Assembly: GCA_030425805.1 (NCBI GenBank)
Contig: JAUHZC010000002.1
Location: forward strand, 285,020 to 349,019
Reading direction: 5' to 3'
DNA from: Alphaproteobacteria bacterium
Lineage (GTDB): Bacteria > Pseudomonadota > Alphaproteobacteria > JAUHZC01
Length of the DNA: 64,000 nucleotides
Shown: positions 1 through 9,394 of the stretch, in pieces
How the letters are laid out: each line of letters begins with the position of its first letter
Position numbering within the stretch: the stretch's first letter is position 1
Program-made: the position numbers and the translations under genes
The notes under the pieces: model-generated
Seen by the model: the letters and a program-made list of their open reading frames with translations, nothing else
Told to the model about the DNA's origin: nothing
The model's database searches: none

Positions 1-1
1 A

Positions 2-361
2 GCGCGCAAAGCCAAAGTCCCAGGCTATATCATTTCAGGAAAGACAGGGACAGCGAACGTGCTCAAAGATGGACGTTATGTTGACGGCAAAGTCGTGACA
101 AGCTTTATTGGCACTATCGGAAGCCAGCTTGATAAGCCTGAATACCTTCTGCTTGCCATGCTAGATGAACCTCAACCCCTGCAGGAAACTTTTGGTTTTA
201 ATGCTGCTGGATGGAATGCTGCTCCTGTTGCTGGAGAAATCTTTAAAGGCATTGCCCCCCTCCTAGGTATTGAACCTACACCACAAGCTGCTGGACAAAA
301 TAAAAGTCCTCTCTTAAAAATCATCCCCACAACCTTTTTTAAAACGGAGTCTAAAGGATGA
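2..361 (+). CDS. ftsI: Peptidoglycan D,D-transpeptidase FtsI (PBP3), 3' end only
   Basis: The reading frame is open from the first bases, so the gene starts upstream of the window. The visible 119 codons contain KTGTA at bases 41-55, the third active-site motif of class B penicillin-binding transpeptidases. It is followed by a strand-rich end typical of the transpeptidase domain (VTSFIGTIG, then YLLLAMLDEP). FtsI crosslinks septal peptidoglycan in the periplasm. Its position directly before murE, with a 4-base ATGA stop/start overlap, is the standard dcw order and supports FtsI over other class B PBPs. The SxxK serine lies outside the window, so integrity cannot be judged. Confidence 0.9.
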   Translation, partial: ARKAKVPGYIISGKTGTANVLKDGRYVDGKVVTSFIGTIGSQLDKPEYLLLAMLDEPQPLQETFGFNAAGWNAAPVAGEIFKGIAPLLGIEPTPQAAGQNKSPLLKIIPTTFFKTESKG

Positions 362-1833
362 TTTCCTTAGGAGAACTGCTGGGAGATATTTGTCCTTCTT
401 CCCTCTCAGAAGTTAACATTTCCTCCCTCCAAGACGACAGCCGCAAAGCTGAGACTGGGGCGTTAGTCTTCATCCTCCCTTCTTTGCAACCTAAGGACCT
501 CTCCACCTACGTCAAACAAAGCCTCAAAGCACATGCAGCCTGTGTTGTCTACCCTGAGGAAGCTGTTTCTGAAAGCCTTCCTTCCCCTGCCTTTGCTGTA
601 CCAAGCCAAGATATTATTCCGCTATACATTCGGGCTTGCACAATTTTCTATCCGACAACTTTTGATCATATTTTAGGTGTTACAGGGACCAATGGAAAAT
701 CCTCTACCACAGTTTTCTTAAGTCAATTTTTCCAAAATCAAGGCCATCCTGCTGCTGCCATAGGAACACTGGGCGTTATTCAAAGAAATCAAGTTCTCCA
801 AGGAAAAGACTTCGATTTGCAAGGGAAAACCAGCCCTATGCCCCTTGATCTGCATCGAACTTTTGCAGCCCTTCAAAGTCAAAACACTAAAACTCTGGCT
901 CTTGAATGTTCTAGCCATGGGCTTTCTTTAGATCGCCTTAAGGGTATTCCCTTCACAAGTGCAGGCTTTACAAATCTCAGCCAAGATCATCTTGATTTTC
1001 ATCACACCATGGACGCTTACTTTGAGGCAAAAGCTTCTCTTTTTCTAGAGGATCGCCCTTCTCTCAAAGCCAGGGTTGTGTCTTGCCGGACCCCCTGGGG
1101 AGAGGAGCTTGTCAAACGCTGTCAGGCGAAAAAGCTTCCGGTTACTCCTGTAGGACGAGAGGAGGACCAGGTTTTTCTAGAGCTTTCCCAACAAGACCTC
1201 AAAGGCATGAGCGGAACAGCCTACCTAAATGAAAAACCCTATCCTTTCACCACACCTCTTGTGGGGCATTTTCATTTGGAAAATCTCGAAGTTGCTCTTG
1301 GTATGGCTTTAGCTGAAGGCCTTGCCCCGGAAGAACTCATTAAATCCCTCGCAATTCTAAAACCTGTTCCTGGACGACTTGAGGCTTTTCCTCTTGCTGA
1401 GAATAAGCTTGCTGTTGTCGACTATGCTCACACGCCTGATGCTCTTGAAAAAGCTCTGGAAGCACTGCGCATTCTGGGCCCAAAGCAGCTTTGGACTGTG
1501 TTTGGGTGCGGAGGAAACCGGGATCAGGAAAAGCGCCCTCTCATGGGAGAAATTGCCTCTCGACTGAGTGATAAAGCCATTGTCTGTGATGATAATCCCC
1601 GAGCTGAGGATCCTCATCAAATTCGCTCCCAAATCCTTGCAGCCTGCCCAGGCGCTACCGAGATTGGAGATCGTGAAAAAGCCATTCAAACAGCTCTCTC
1701 AGAAATGAATTCAGGAGATATCGTTTTAATCGCTGGAAAAGGCCATGAGGATTATCAAATCATCGGCACTGAAAAACGACCTTTTTCGGATCGTGAAATT
1801 GTGTCAAAAATAGCCCATAGCTTGAAAGTATAA
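358..1833 (+). CDS. murE: UDP-MurNAc-L-Ala-D-Glu:meso-DAP ligase MurE
   Basis: Cytoplasmic Mur ligase that adds meso-diaminopimelate to UDP-MurNAc-Ala-Glu using ATP. At 491 residues it has normal family length. The ATP P-loop GTNGKS is at about residues 110-115, the central-domain motifs ECSSHGL and QDHLDFH follow, and DNPR is at about residues 412-415. DNPR is the arginine-bearing motif that marks meso-DAP rather than lysine specificity, so the wall is expected to be of DAP type. The start ATG overlaps the ftsI stop by 4 bases (ATGA), which suggests translational coupling. murF begins 2 bases after its stop. Confidence 0.96.
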   Translation: MISLGELLGDICPSSLSEVNISSLQDDSRKAETGALVFILPSLQPKDLSTYVKQSLKAHAACVVYPEEAVSESLPSPAFAVPSQDIIPLYIRACTIFYPTTFDHILGVTGTNGKSSTTVFLSQFFQNQGHPAAAIGTLGVIQRNQVLQGKDFDLQGKTSPMPLDLHRTFAALQSQNTKTLALECSSHGLSLDRLKGIPFTSAGFTNLSQDHLDFHHTMDAYFEAKASLFLEDRPSLKARVVSCRTPWGEELVKRCQAKKLPVTPVGREEDQVFLELSQQDLKGMSGTAYLNEKPYPFTTPLVGHFHLENLEVALGMALAEGLAPEELIKSLAILKPVPGRLEAFPLAENKLAVVDYAHTPDALEKALEALRILGPKQLWTVFGCGGNRDQEKRPLMGEIASRLSDKAIVCDDNPRAEDPHQIRSQILAACPGATEIGDREKAIQTALSEMNSGDIVLIAGKGHEDYQIIGTEKRPFSDREIVSKIAHSLKV

Positions 1834-1835
1834 GA

Positions 1836-3248
1836 ATGACTGCACTTTGGACCTCTGCTGATCTTACTGTTGCCACAAAAGGGATTCAGCATGGCCCCAA
1901 TAAAAATGCCCAAAAGATTGTTATTGATAGCCGGGATGCAACCCCTAATGATGCCTTTATTGCTATCAAGGGTCCAAACAAAGATGGACATGATTATATT
2001 CCAGAACTCTACCAAAAGGGCATCCGGGTTTTCATTGGAGAAAAAGTCCCAGAAGAAGGTTTTCCCGAAGCCACTTTCATTCAAGTTTCTCAGAGTTTTG
2101 AGGCTTTGTATGATCTTGCGCGTTTCTCCAGAAAACGAACACAAGCTAAGCTTCCAGCTATCACAGGGAGCTTCGGTAAAACAACTGTTAAAGAATGTCT
2201 ACATTTTCTTCTCTCTCGCCAAGGCCAAAGCCACTGCGCTGAAGGAAGCTATAATAACCATTGGGGTGTTCCCCTTACACTTGTGAACCTTCCACAAGAA
2301 GCTGATTACGGTGTTATCGAAATCGGCATGAATAATGGAGGGGAGATTGCACCCCTCACGGCTCTAACCCAACCCCATGTAGCTCTTGTGAATAACGTTG
2401 GCGGGGCACATGAAGGACATTTCAGCTCTCACGAAGCCATTGCTGAGGAAAAAGGACAAATCTTCACGGGTCTTGTTGATGGAGGGGTCGCCCTACTCAA
2501 TGGGGACCAACCTGAATTTTTTGAGATCCTTAAGGCCCAAGTCCCCACAGATCGTAAAATTAGCATCAAAACCTTTGGTCAATCTAAGACATGTGATTTC
2601 CGCCTGCTCTCCCTTGAACAACATAATGAGACACAAACCTGCCGTGTCCACATTGCAGGAGAGGAACACAGCTACTCCCTTCCTTTCGTTGGCACTCATT
2701 GGGCTATGAACACACTTGCAGCTTTAAGCCTCCTCCACCTGTGTGGCGGAAACGTCAAACAAGCAACCCAGGACCTTTCTTCCTTTTCCCTTTTGCCAGG
2801 GCGAGGACGTATCCTTGATGTCAGTGGAATTCGGATTATTGACGAAACGTTCAACTCCAATCCTCAGGCTCTCGCCGCTGCCCTAGAGACCTTTTCCCAC
2901 CAAGGGAAAAGTATTTCCGGACGCCGCATTGCAATCCTTGGGGATATGCTTGAGTTGCAAAATCCTGAAGAGTCTCACCAGAAGATTGCTCCCCTCCTCA
3001 AAAAAGCAGGGGTAGATCTTGTGTGCACTTCCGGCCCTTTAATGGACAGTCTTTGGAATGTTCTTCCGTCCGAACAACGCGGAATGAAAGATCCAGATCC
3101 CCGTGCTTTGGGGGAAGCTCTTGCGCCCACCCTAAAACCAGGAGACCTCCTCTTAGTGAAAGGTTCCAAAGGTCAAAGGGCACGCCAAGGCCGCATGCTG
3201 GAAACAATTAAAGCCATTGAAAATTATTACAATAGGGAAATTTCATAA
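1836..3248 (+). CDS. murF: UDP-MurNAc-tripeptide:D-Ala-D-Ala ligase MurF
   Basis: Adds the D-Ala-D-Ala dipeptide to the UDP-MurNAc-tripeptide, the last cytoplasmic step before lipid I. It has 470 residues with the P-loop TGSFGKTT at about residues 110-117, followed by the typical YNNHWGVPLTL and EIGMNNGGEI motifs of the Mur ligase central domain. A C-terminal Rossmann-like domain with NSNP and ILGDMLEL follows. The dipeptide substrate would come from Ddl, encoded seven genes further on. The gene is packed between murE (2-base gap) and mraY (no gap), so it is almost surely co-transcribed with both. Confidence 0.96.
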   Translation: MTALWTSADLTVATKGIQHGPNKNAQKIVIDSRDATPNDAFIAIKGPNKDGHDYIPELYQKGIRVFIGEKVPEEGFPEATFIQVSQSFEALYDLARFSRKRTQAKLPAITGSFGKTTVKECLHFLLSRQGQSHCAEGSYNNHWGVPLTLVNLPQEADYGVIEIGMNNGGEIAPLTALTQPHVALVNNVGGAHEGHFSSHEAIAEEKGQIFTGLVDGGVALLNGDQPEFFEILKAQVPTDRKISIKTFGQSKTCDFRLLSLEQHNETQTCRVHIAGEEHSYSLPFVGTHWAMNTLAALSLLHLCGGNVKQATQDLSSFSLLPGRGRILDVSGIRIIDETFNSNPQALAAALETFSHQGKSISGRRIAILGDMLELQNPEESHQKIAPLLKKAGVDLVCTSGPLMDSLWNVLPSEQRGMKDPDPRALGEALAPTLKPGDLLLVKGSKGQRARQGRMLETIKAIENYYNREIS

Positions 3249-4337
3249 ATGCTCTTTTACCTTTACGAACAATTTGGAGCCGATTTTCTCCTAGCCAATC
3301 TATTCAAATATCTGACCTTTCGGACAGGCGGGGCACTCATGACCTCCCTCATTATCTCTTTCATTATTGGCCCCTGGTTCATAAAGTGGCTCAAATCCCG
3401 CCAAAAGGATGGACAGCCTATTCGGGAAGATGGCCCTCAAACTCACCTTATATCCAAAAGAGGCACACCCACAATGGGAGGTCTGATGATCATGAGTGTA
3501 GTGATTGCATCTACACTGATTTGGGCAAACCTCCACAATAGTTTTGTCTGGGCTTGTCTTTCTGTCTGCTTTGCTTTTGGCCTCCTTGGAGCCATGGACG
3601 ACTACACGAAACTCTCTAAAAAAAATACGAAGGGCGTTTCTGCGGGGCAAAAGCTTCTCGTACAGTTTGTCATTGCAGGCATTCTTTCTTGGTGGATCTC
3701 AACCCATCATGGGAGCGACTTGCGCTATGTCCTCACATTCCCCTTCTTGAAAGAGTTCACCGTTGACCTTGGTGTAAGCTTTTTCCTCTTTGCCAGCCTT
3801 GTGATTGTCGGAGCATCGAATGCTGTTAACCTCACCGATGGTCTTGATGGCCTTGCAACTGTCCCTGTTATGATTTCGGCAGCCTGTTTTGGCCTTGTCT
3901 CATACCTCGTTGGAAACGCTGTATTTGCAAATTACCTTCAGGTTCACCCCGTCCCTGGTTCTGGTGAGCTTGCAATTCTTGCAGGCGCTGTCATTGGTGC
4001 GGGGCTTGGGTTTCTCTGGTTCAACGCCCCCCCTGCCCAAGTTTTCATGGGAGATACAGGCTCCCTCGCTTTGGGTGGGCTTTTAGGAACTATGGCTGTT
4101 ATTACAAAGCATGAGCTTGTCCTCTTCATCATTGGTGGTGTCTTTGTGATTGAGGCCTTTTCCGTCATGATCCAAGTTGGGTACTACAAGCTCACAGGAA
4201 AACGTATTTTCCTGATGGCTCCGATTCATCACCATTTTGAACAATTAGGATGGGCCGAACCCACAATCGTGATAAGATTTTGGATTATCTCAATCATTTT
4301 TGGCCTCATTGGCCTTTCAACACTGAAGCTGCGGTAG
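3249..4337 (+). CDS. mraY: Phospho-MurNAc-pentapeptide translocase MraY
   Basis: Integral membrane enzyme that transfers phospho-MurNAc-pentapeptide to undecaprenyl phosphate, making lipid I. The 362-residue product is rich in membrane segments and carries the diagnostic motifs: MDDYTKL near residue 116, [13 protein letters not shown] near residues 191-203, [12 protein letters not shown], and [10 protein letters not shown] near residue 327. The aspartates in these motifs form the Mg-dependent active site in characterised MraY. The ATG follows the murF stop codon directly and the stop touches the murD ATG, so translation of the three genes is likely coupled. Confidence 0.96.
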   Translation: MLFYLYEQFGADFLLANLFKYLTFRTGGALMTSLIISFIIGPWFIKWLKSRQKDGQPIREDGPQTHLISKRGTPTMGGLMIMSVVIASTLIWANLHNSFVWACLSVCFAFGLLGAMDDYTKLSKKNTKGVSAGQKLLVQFVIAGILSWWISTHHGSDLRYVLTFPFLKEFTVDLGVSFFLFASLVIVGASNAVNLTDGLDGLATVPVMISAACFGLVSYLVGNAVFANYLQVHPVPGSGELAILAGAVIGAGLGFLWFNAPPAQVFMGDTGSLALGGLLGTMAVITKHELVLFIIGGVFVIEAFSVMIQVGYYKLTGKRIFLMAPIHHHFEQLGWAEPTIVIRFWIISIIFGLIGLSTLKLR

Positions 4338-5702
4338 ATGTTACAAAGATGCACTGACCTTATTATTCTTGGATCTGGCGTCACGGGACAGTCTTACCTG
4401 TCATACCTACTCTCCCCGCTTAACCCCTGCCCACAGCTGAAACGATGCACAGTCCTCGATCAAAACCCTGACAAGGCCAAAGAACACCTGGAGACCTTTC
4501 AGCAGAGACTCTCTGAGAAAAACATCTCCTTGAAAATCCAAACACCTGACTTGGAAGGACTTCCTTCTCTCACCCCACAACATGGAGTTCTTGCCTCACC
4601 AGGCTGGAATTTACGAGGAGACAACGTAAAGACTCTCCACAGGCAAGCCCATGAGAAGAGCTCACTTTGGGCAACAGATATGGATCTCTTTCTCGACAAA
4701 GCGAAAGATTTAAATGTTCCACTCATTGGAGTCACAGGCACAAATGGGAAATCAACCGTCTGCGATCTTCTTGCTCATACACTCAAAACAGCTGGAAGAA
4801 AGCCTGGTTTGGGGGGAAACATTGGTGTTGGCGTTCTTAACTTCATTGAAAATCTCAGTACCTATGATGCTTTTGTCATTGAGATTTCCTCCTTCCAGCT
4901 TGAACAACTGTCCAAAAACCACTTCACCCATGGTGTCTTTTTGAATTTTGCGCCAGACCATCTAGATTATCATCAATCTCTCGAAGCCTACTTTGAGGCC
5001 AAAGCCAAAATCCTTAAGGGGCCTAAAAAAGCTTTCCTTTTTGCTGAGACATCTTCTTTACCTGCTGCCGTTCAGGGACTCTACACAACCCTTTGTGAAG
5101 ATATCAAAGATTCCTTGATCCTTGTTGAGACAGGTACCTCCTCTGCGGAAAATCTCCAAGAAATCAAACACTCTCAGAATGCAGCTTTTGTAAGAAAAAT
5201 TGCATCAGACCTTGGCATTCCAGCAGAAAAAGTTGAAGAAGCCTTCAACAATTACCACGGTCTCTCTCACCGCCAAGAACGTATCAGTATTGAAAGCGGC
5301 ATCTTGTTCGTCAATGACAGCAAGGCAACAAATACCCATGCGGGACTTGAAGCTCTTTCAACTTTTGAAAATTGCCACTGGCTTGTTGGAGGAATCTTTA
5401 AAGAAGACCCTCAGGATATTCTGCTGACAGATCTCCAAAAAAATCACATCAAAACGGTTCATGGATACGGCCGAGATGGCAAACGCCTTGTGGCACGTTT
5501 ACAAGATCTTCTCCCTCAAACAAATTTCACAACATCCATGACGTTAGAGGAAGCTTTCCTGCAAGCCACCCAACACGCTCAAGACGGGGAGACAGTTCTA
5601 CTCTCTCCCCTTTGTGCAAGCTATGATCAATTTTCAGGGTTTGAGGCCCGTGGAGAAGCTTTTCGAGAGCTCGTAAAAAATCAATTTAAGAGGTCCACCT
5701 GA
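4338..5702 (+). CDS. murD: UDP-MurNAc-L-alanine:D-glutamate ligase MurD
   Basis: Adds D-glutamate to UDP-MurNAc-L-alanine. The product of 454 residues starts with a nucleotide-sugar binding N-terminal domain (LIILGSGVTGQS). The P-loop GVTGTNGKST is at about residues 131-140, and EISSFQLE, FAPDHLDYH and NDSKATN follow; NDSKATN is the C-terminal-domain signature of MurD. The ATG begins immediately after the mraY stop. The stop shares one base with the ftsW start (TGATG). All key residues that I can recognise are intact. Confidence 0.95.
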   Translation: MLQRCTDLIILGSGVTGQSYLSYLLSPLNPCPQLKRCTVLDQNPDKAKEHLETFQQRLSEKNISLKIQTPDLEGLPSLTPQHGVLASPGWNLRGDNVKTLHRQAHEKSSLWATDMDLFLDKAKDLNVPLIGVTGTNGKSTVCDLLAHTLKTAGRKPGLGGNIGVGVLNFIENLSTYDAFVIEISSFQLEQLSKNHFTHGVFLNFAPDHLDYHQSLEAYFEAKAKILKGPKKAFLFAETSSLPAAVQGLYTTLCEDIKDSLILVETGTSSAENLQEIKHSQNAAFVRKIASDLGIPAEKVEEAFNNYHGLSHRQERISIESGILFVNDSKATNTHAGLEALSTFENCHWLVGGIFKEDPQDILLTDLQKNHIKTVHGYGRDGKRLVARLQDLLPQTNFTTSMTLEEAFLQATQHAQDGETVLLSPLCASYDQFSGFEARGEAFRELVKNQFKRST

Positions 5703-6874
5703 TGCATGAGTCCCTCTTTTCTCATTGGTGGTTAACAATTGATCGGTGGGCTTTCTTCACGATTTGTTTCATTGCTTTATGTGGAATCCTTCTTGTTTCA
5801 GCTGCCTCTCCAGCAGTCGCAGGACACATCGGCTTAGGTCCAGGACATTTTATTTTAAAGCATGGTTTATACCTCCTTGTCAGCTTTGCCATTTTAATTG
5901 CCGTGAGTCTTCTCTCCCCACTCCATGTCGTGAGTTTTTGCGCCCTTGGTTTCTTCCTCTCAGCCCTTCTTGTTATTGCTACAGCCCTTTGGGGAATGGA
6001 GATTAAGGGGGCCCGTCGTTGGCTGATGCTGGGAGGGTTCTCCCTACAAGCTTCAGAATTTCTCAAGCCCTTTGCGTTAATGATGACTGGATGGCTTTTT
6101 GCCCAATACCATAAAACACAAAATCCTCACTATCTCCTTGCTAATGGAATTTTGCTTGTCCTGAGCCTTGGACTTCTTATCTCCCAACCTGATATGGGAA
6201 TGACCGTCCTCCTCAGTGTTTGCTGGGGCATTCAGCTTTTTCTTTTTGGCATTAGCTACAAATGGATTGGGATTTTCCTTGGCCTTGGCTCCCTTGGTAG
6301 CCTAGGAGCCTACCTCAGCCTGTCACATGTGAGAGGACGGATTCATCGCTTTTTGAACCCAGATACTATGGATAGGTACGGAGATGGGTATCAACTCCAT
6401 CAGTCCCTGGATGCCTTCGCTTCAGGTGGTCTTTTCGGGAAAGGTCCTGGAGAAGGGATTATCAAGCGCACGCTTCCTGATGCCCATGCTGACTTCATTT
6501 TTGCCGTCTGTGGAGAGGAATTTGGCCTCATTCTCAGCCTTATCATTCTAGGGCTCTATTTGTTCTTTGCTGCACGCATGCTGTTATCTTTTTGGGAATC
6601 AAAGGAATCTGAAGCCATTTACATGGGAACAGGACTCACGGCTCTCTTCCTCTTCCAAGCTTTTATTAACATGGGGTCTACAGTGGGGCTCATTCCAACG
6701 AAAGGAATGACACTCCCTTTCATTAGCTACGGAGGATCCTCTCTCATGGCAACAGGCATGACACTCGGCATTCTCCTGGGGCTCACCCGACGTTATACGC
6801 CTTACAAAAGTCAAAAATCTGTGGGTGGCTTTGGACTCCACATGACAGGGGGGAAATTTTATGACCGGTACTAA
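5702..6874 (+). CDS. ftsW: Septal SEDS glycosyltransferase FtsW
   Basis: Polytopic SEDS-family protein that polymerises lipid II glycan strands at the septum together with FtsI. It has 390 residues and about ten hydrophobic segments. Family motifs are GARRWL, SQPDMG, the periplasmic-loop DAHADFIFAVCGEEFG and PFISYGGSS (near residue 340). The aspartate in the DAHADFIF-type loop corresponds to the catalytic region of SEDS polymerases. The neighbours murD and murG favour FtsW over the paralogue RodA. The 3' end overlaps murG by 14 bases. Confidence 0.94.
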   Translation: MHESLFSHWWLTIDRWAFFTICFIALCGILLVSAASPAVAGHIGLGPGHFILKHGLYLLVSFAILIAVSLLSPLHVVSFCALGFFLSALLVIATALWGMEIKGARRWLMLGGFSLQASEFLKPFALMMTGWLFAQYHKTQNPHYLLANGILLVLSLGLLISQPDMGMTVLLSVCWGIQLFLFGISYKWIGIFLGLGSLGSLGAYLSLSHVRGRIHRFLNPDTMDRYGDGYQLHQSLDAFASGGLFGKGPGEGIIKRTLPDAHADFIFAVCGEEFGLILSLIILGLYLFFAARMLLSFWESKESEAIYMGTGLTALFLFQAFINMGSTVGLIPTKGMTLPFISYGGSSLMATGMTLGILLGLTRRYTPYKSQKSVGGFGLHMTGGKFYDRY

Positions 6875-7946
6875 GAAAATTCTTCTCACAGCTGGCGGAA
6901 CAGGAGGACACGTCTTCCCAGCTCAAGCTTTAGGCCGATATGCTGTTGCTGAAAAAGGGTGGGATATTCACTATGTGACGGATGGCCGAGGGCGACGCCT
7001 CACAGGATGGCAAGATGAAGATAAAGTCACAAGCCTTGTTTCAGCATCTTTTCAAAAAAGCCCTCTACGCCTCCTGAAATTCTTGATTTTCTTCCCCATG
7101 GGTGTTCTTCAAGCCTTCTACATCATTCTTACTCGCTGGCCTGATGCTGTCGTTGGATTTGGAGGGTATGCAACCTTCCCCATTCTCTTCTGGGCCTGGG
7201 TCTTCGGTATTCCCCTCTTCCTTCATGAACAAAATGCTGTCATGGGTCGGGTAAACCGCTTCTTTGCAAGCAAAGCTCAAGGCAGAGCTCTGACCAATCC
7301 CATTGAGGGAGAAGAAGGAGATGTTGTGGGTCTTCCGCTTCGCCCAGAGATTCTCAAAACCCCTGTTCCCAAGCTTTACAACCCTCCCCTTCATGATGGT
7401 TATTTCCGCATTCTCATCCTCGGAGGAAGCCAAGGATCACAGCTCCTTTCTCAAGCCATTCCTGGAGCTCTCGGGCAGCTTTCCCAGGAGCAACGCCAGC
7501 ATTTTGTTATCCATCACCAAGTTCGGGCTGAAGATGATGAAGACATCAGAGAGGCCTATCACAAAATTGGAATGGGCCCAACCTTGGCTCCTTTCTTTGA
7601 AAACGTTGGAGAGCTCATCGCTCAATCCCACCTCGTCATTTGCAGAGCCGGCGCAGGAACCATTAGCGAGGTGCTTCATTTTAAGAAGCCTGCCATCTAC
7701 ATTCCTCTTGGGATTGCCATGGATGATCACCAACGCAAAAATTGCCTCCCCCTTCTACAGGCAAACCAAGGCTTTATGCTCCAAGAGGGAAAAAATTTGC
7801 AAGAAAGGCTAGCTCATATCCTCAAAGACTTGTATGATAAACCACAGTTGTTGATAAATGTGGCCGAGCATATAGCGATAACTGTCAAAAAAACACCCGA
7901 AGAAAAGATTCTCGATCTTCTGTCAAAAAAAGGAGTTAATGCATGA
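6861..7946 (+). CDS. murG: Lipid II synthase MurG (GlcNAc transferase)
   Basis: Membrane-associated glycosyltransferase (GT28) that adds GlcNAc to lipid I. The 361-residue product opens with TAGGTGGHVFPA, the glycine-rich loop 1 of MurG. HEQNAVMGRVNR lies near residue 121 and a second glycine-rich loop (ILGGSQGSQ) starts the UDP-GlcNAc domain. CRAGAGTISE near residue 260 is the usual MurG nucleotide-binding signature. It overlaps ftsW by 14 bases at its start and murC by 4 bases (ATGA) at its end. No motif appears damaged. Confidence 0.95.
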   Translation: MTGTKKILLTAGGTGGHVFPAQALGRYAVAEKGWDIHYVTDGRGRRLTGWQDEDKVTSLVSASFQKSPLRLLKFLIFFPMGVLQAFYIILTRWPDAVVGFGGYATFPILFWAWVFGIPLFLHEQNAVMGRVNRFFASKAQGRALTNPIEGEEGDVVGLPLRPEILKTPVPKLYNPPLHDGYFRILILGGSQGSQLLSQAIPGALGQLSQEQRQHFVIHHQVRAEDDEDIREAYHKIGMGPTLAPFFENVGELIAQSHLVICRAGAGTISEVLHFKKPAIYIPLGIAMDDHQRKNCLPLLQANQGFMLQEGKNLQERLAHILKDLYDKPQLLINVAEHIAITVKKTPEEKILDLLSKKGVNA

Positions 7947-9394
7947 GCCTCGGATCCCCAGACAAAGTTGGTACGTTACACTTCGTTGGGATTGGCGGTA
8001 TTGGCATAAGTGGCCTTGCAGAAATTTTCCATGAACTTGGCTACACCGTACAAGGAAGTGATCTCTCTGGAAACAAAAACACAGAACGCCTCCAGGCCAA
8101 AGGAATTAAAGTTTTTCTTGGGCAAAAGGCAGAAAACATCGAGGGTGCCCGCATTATTGGCATTTCCACAGCCGTGAAGGATGACAACCCAGAAGTTGTT
8201 GCAGCAAAAGCTGCAGGGATTCCTGTCATTCGCCGGGTGGAGCTCCTCCAATCTTTGATGCGCATGGTTCCAGCAATTGCAATCTCAGGGGCTCATGGAA
8301 AGACGACAACCACTTCTCTCACGGCAGCAGCCCTGGACAAAGCAGGTATTGACCCAACAGTCGTCAATGGCGGAATCATCCACGCTTATGGCACCAATGC
8401 ACGGCTAGGAAAAGGCCCTTGGATGGTTGTCGAAGCAGATGAATCCGACGGCACTTTTACAGGTATCCCTGCACAAATTTGCGTGATTACAAATATTGAT
8501 CGGGAGCACCTGAATCACTATGGCACGTTTGATATTCTGAAAGACAGTTTCAAACAGTTTGTACAAAACCTTCCCTTCTTTGGGCTGGCTATTATTTCCG
8601 CTGATTGCCCGATTGCCCGGGAAGTTTTTAATGGGTTTATCCAACGAAAAATCTTGACCTATGGTTTTGCCACAGATGCGGATGTCCGTATTGAAGTTTT
8701 GACAAAAGATCCAACCGGCTCACAGATCCGGCTTTATTTTTCAGAACAAGCTAGGGACTTCCTTGCATTAGAAGCATCCACCCTTGAAACATTTGTACCT
8801 ATGGTAGGAGAACACAACATCGCAAATGCTACGGCTGCGATTATTGCCTCTCTTGAATGCGATGTATCTCCTTCCCTCATCCCTGAAATTTTTTCTGATT
8901 TCAAGGGTGTTGGTCGCCGCTTCCAAGAGATGGGAAATGTTGGCGGGGTCCGTGTGATTGATGACTATGCGCACCACCCAACCGAAGTAAAGAAGGTTTA
9001 TGAAGCTGCAAAATCTGTCTGCACAGGCAAGCTACACTTGGTTGTGCAGCCCCATCGATTCTCTCGCCTTCAAGATTTGTGGCAGGAGTGGCAGGATATT
9101 CTGTCCCAGGTTGAGCATGTGGTCTTAATGCCAGTTTTTCGGGCTGGCGAAGAACCTATTGTAGGTATTGATGAAAAATCTCTTGCTGACGCCCTTCAGG
9201 AAAAGACAGGAAGATCCCCTCTTCTTGTTGAAACACCTGATGATTTAGCACGTGCTTTATCTCCTTCTTTAAGTGCTGGAGATATGATCCTCTGTACGGG
9301 AGCTGGAAGCATTACAGCTTTTGCGAAAGATCTGCCAGAGGCACTCTCCCTTTTTTTAGGCCAACCATCTCGTGAAGAAAGGCAAGTCGGATGA
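7943..9394 (+). CDS. murC: UDP-MurNAc:L-alanine ligase MurC
   Basis: First Mur ligase of the pathway, adding L-alanine to UDP-MurNAc. It has 483 residues, with the N-terminal Rossmann motif GIGGIGISGLAE at residues 16-27. The P-loop SGAHGKTTTTS lies near residue 115, then VVEADESDGTF, TNIDREHLNHYG, and a DDYAHHPTE motif in the C-terminal domain, all typical of MurC. It sits before murB, the enzyme that makes its UDP-MurNAc substrate. Both neighbours overlap it by 4 bases, so the reading frames appear coupled. Confidence 0.96.
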   Translation: MSLGSPDKVGTLHFVGIGGIGISGLAEIFHELGYTVQGSDLSGNKNTERLQAKGIKVFLGQKAENIEGARIIGISTAVKDDNPEVVAAKAAGIPVIRRVELLQSLMRMVPAIAISGAHGKTTTTSLTAAALDKAGIDPTVVNGGIIHAYGTNARLGKGPWMVVEADESDGTFTGIPAQICVITNIDREHLNHYGTFDILKDSFKQFVQNLPFFGLAIISADCPIAREVFNGFIQRKILTYGFATDADVRIEVLTKDPTGSQIRLYFSEQARDFLALEASTLETFVPMVGEHNIANATAAIIASLECDVSPSLIPEIFSDFKGVGRRFQEMGNVGGVRVIDDYAHHPTEVKKVYEAAKSVCTGKLHLVVQPHRFSRLQDLWQEWQDILSQVEHVVLMPVFRAGEEPIVGIDEKSLADALQEKTGRSPLLVETPDDLARALSPSLSAGDMILCTGAGSITAFAKDLPEALSLFLGQPSREERQVG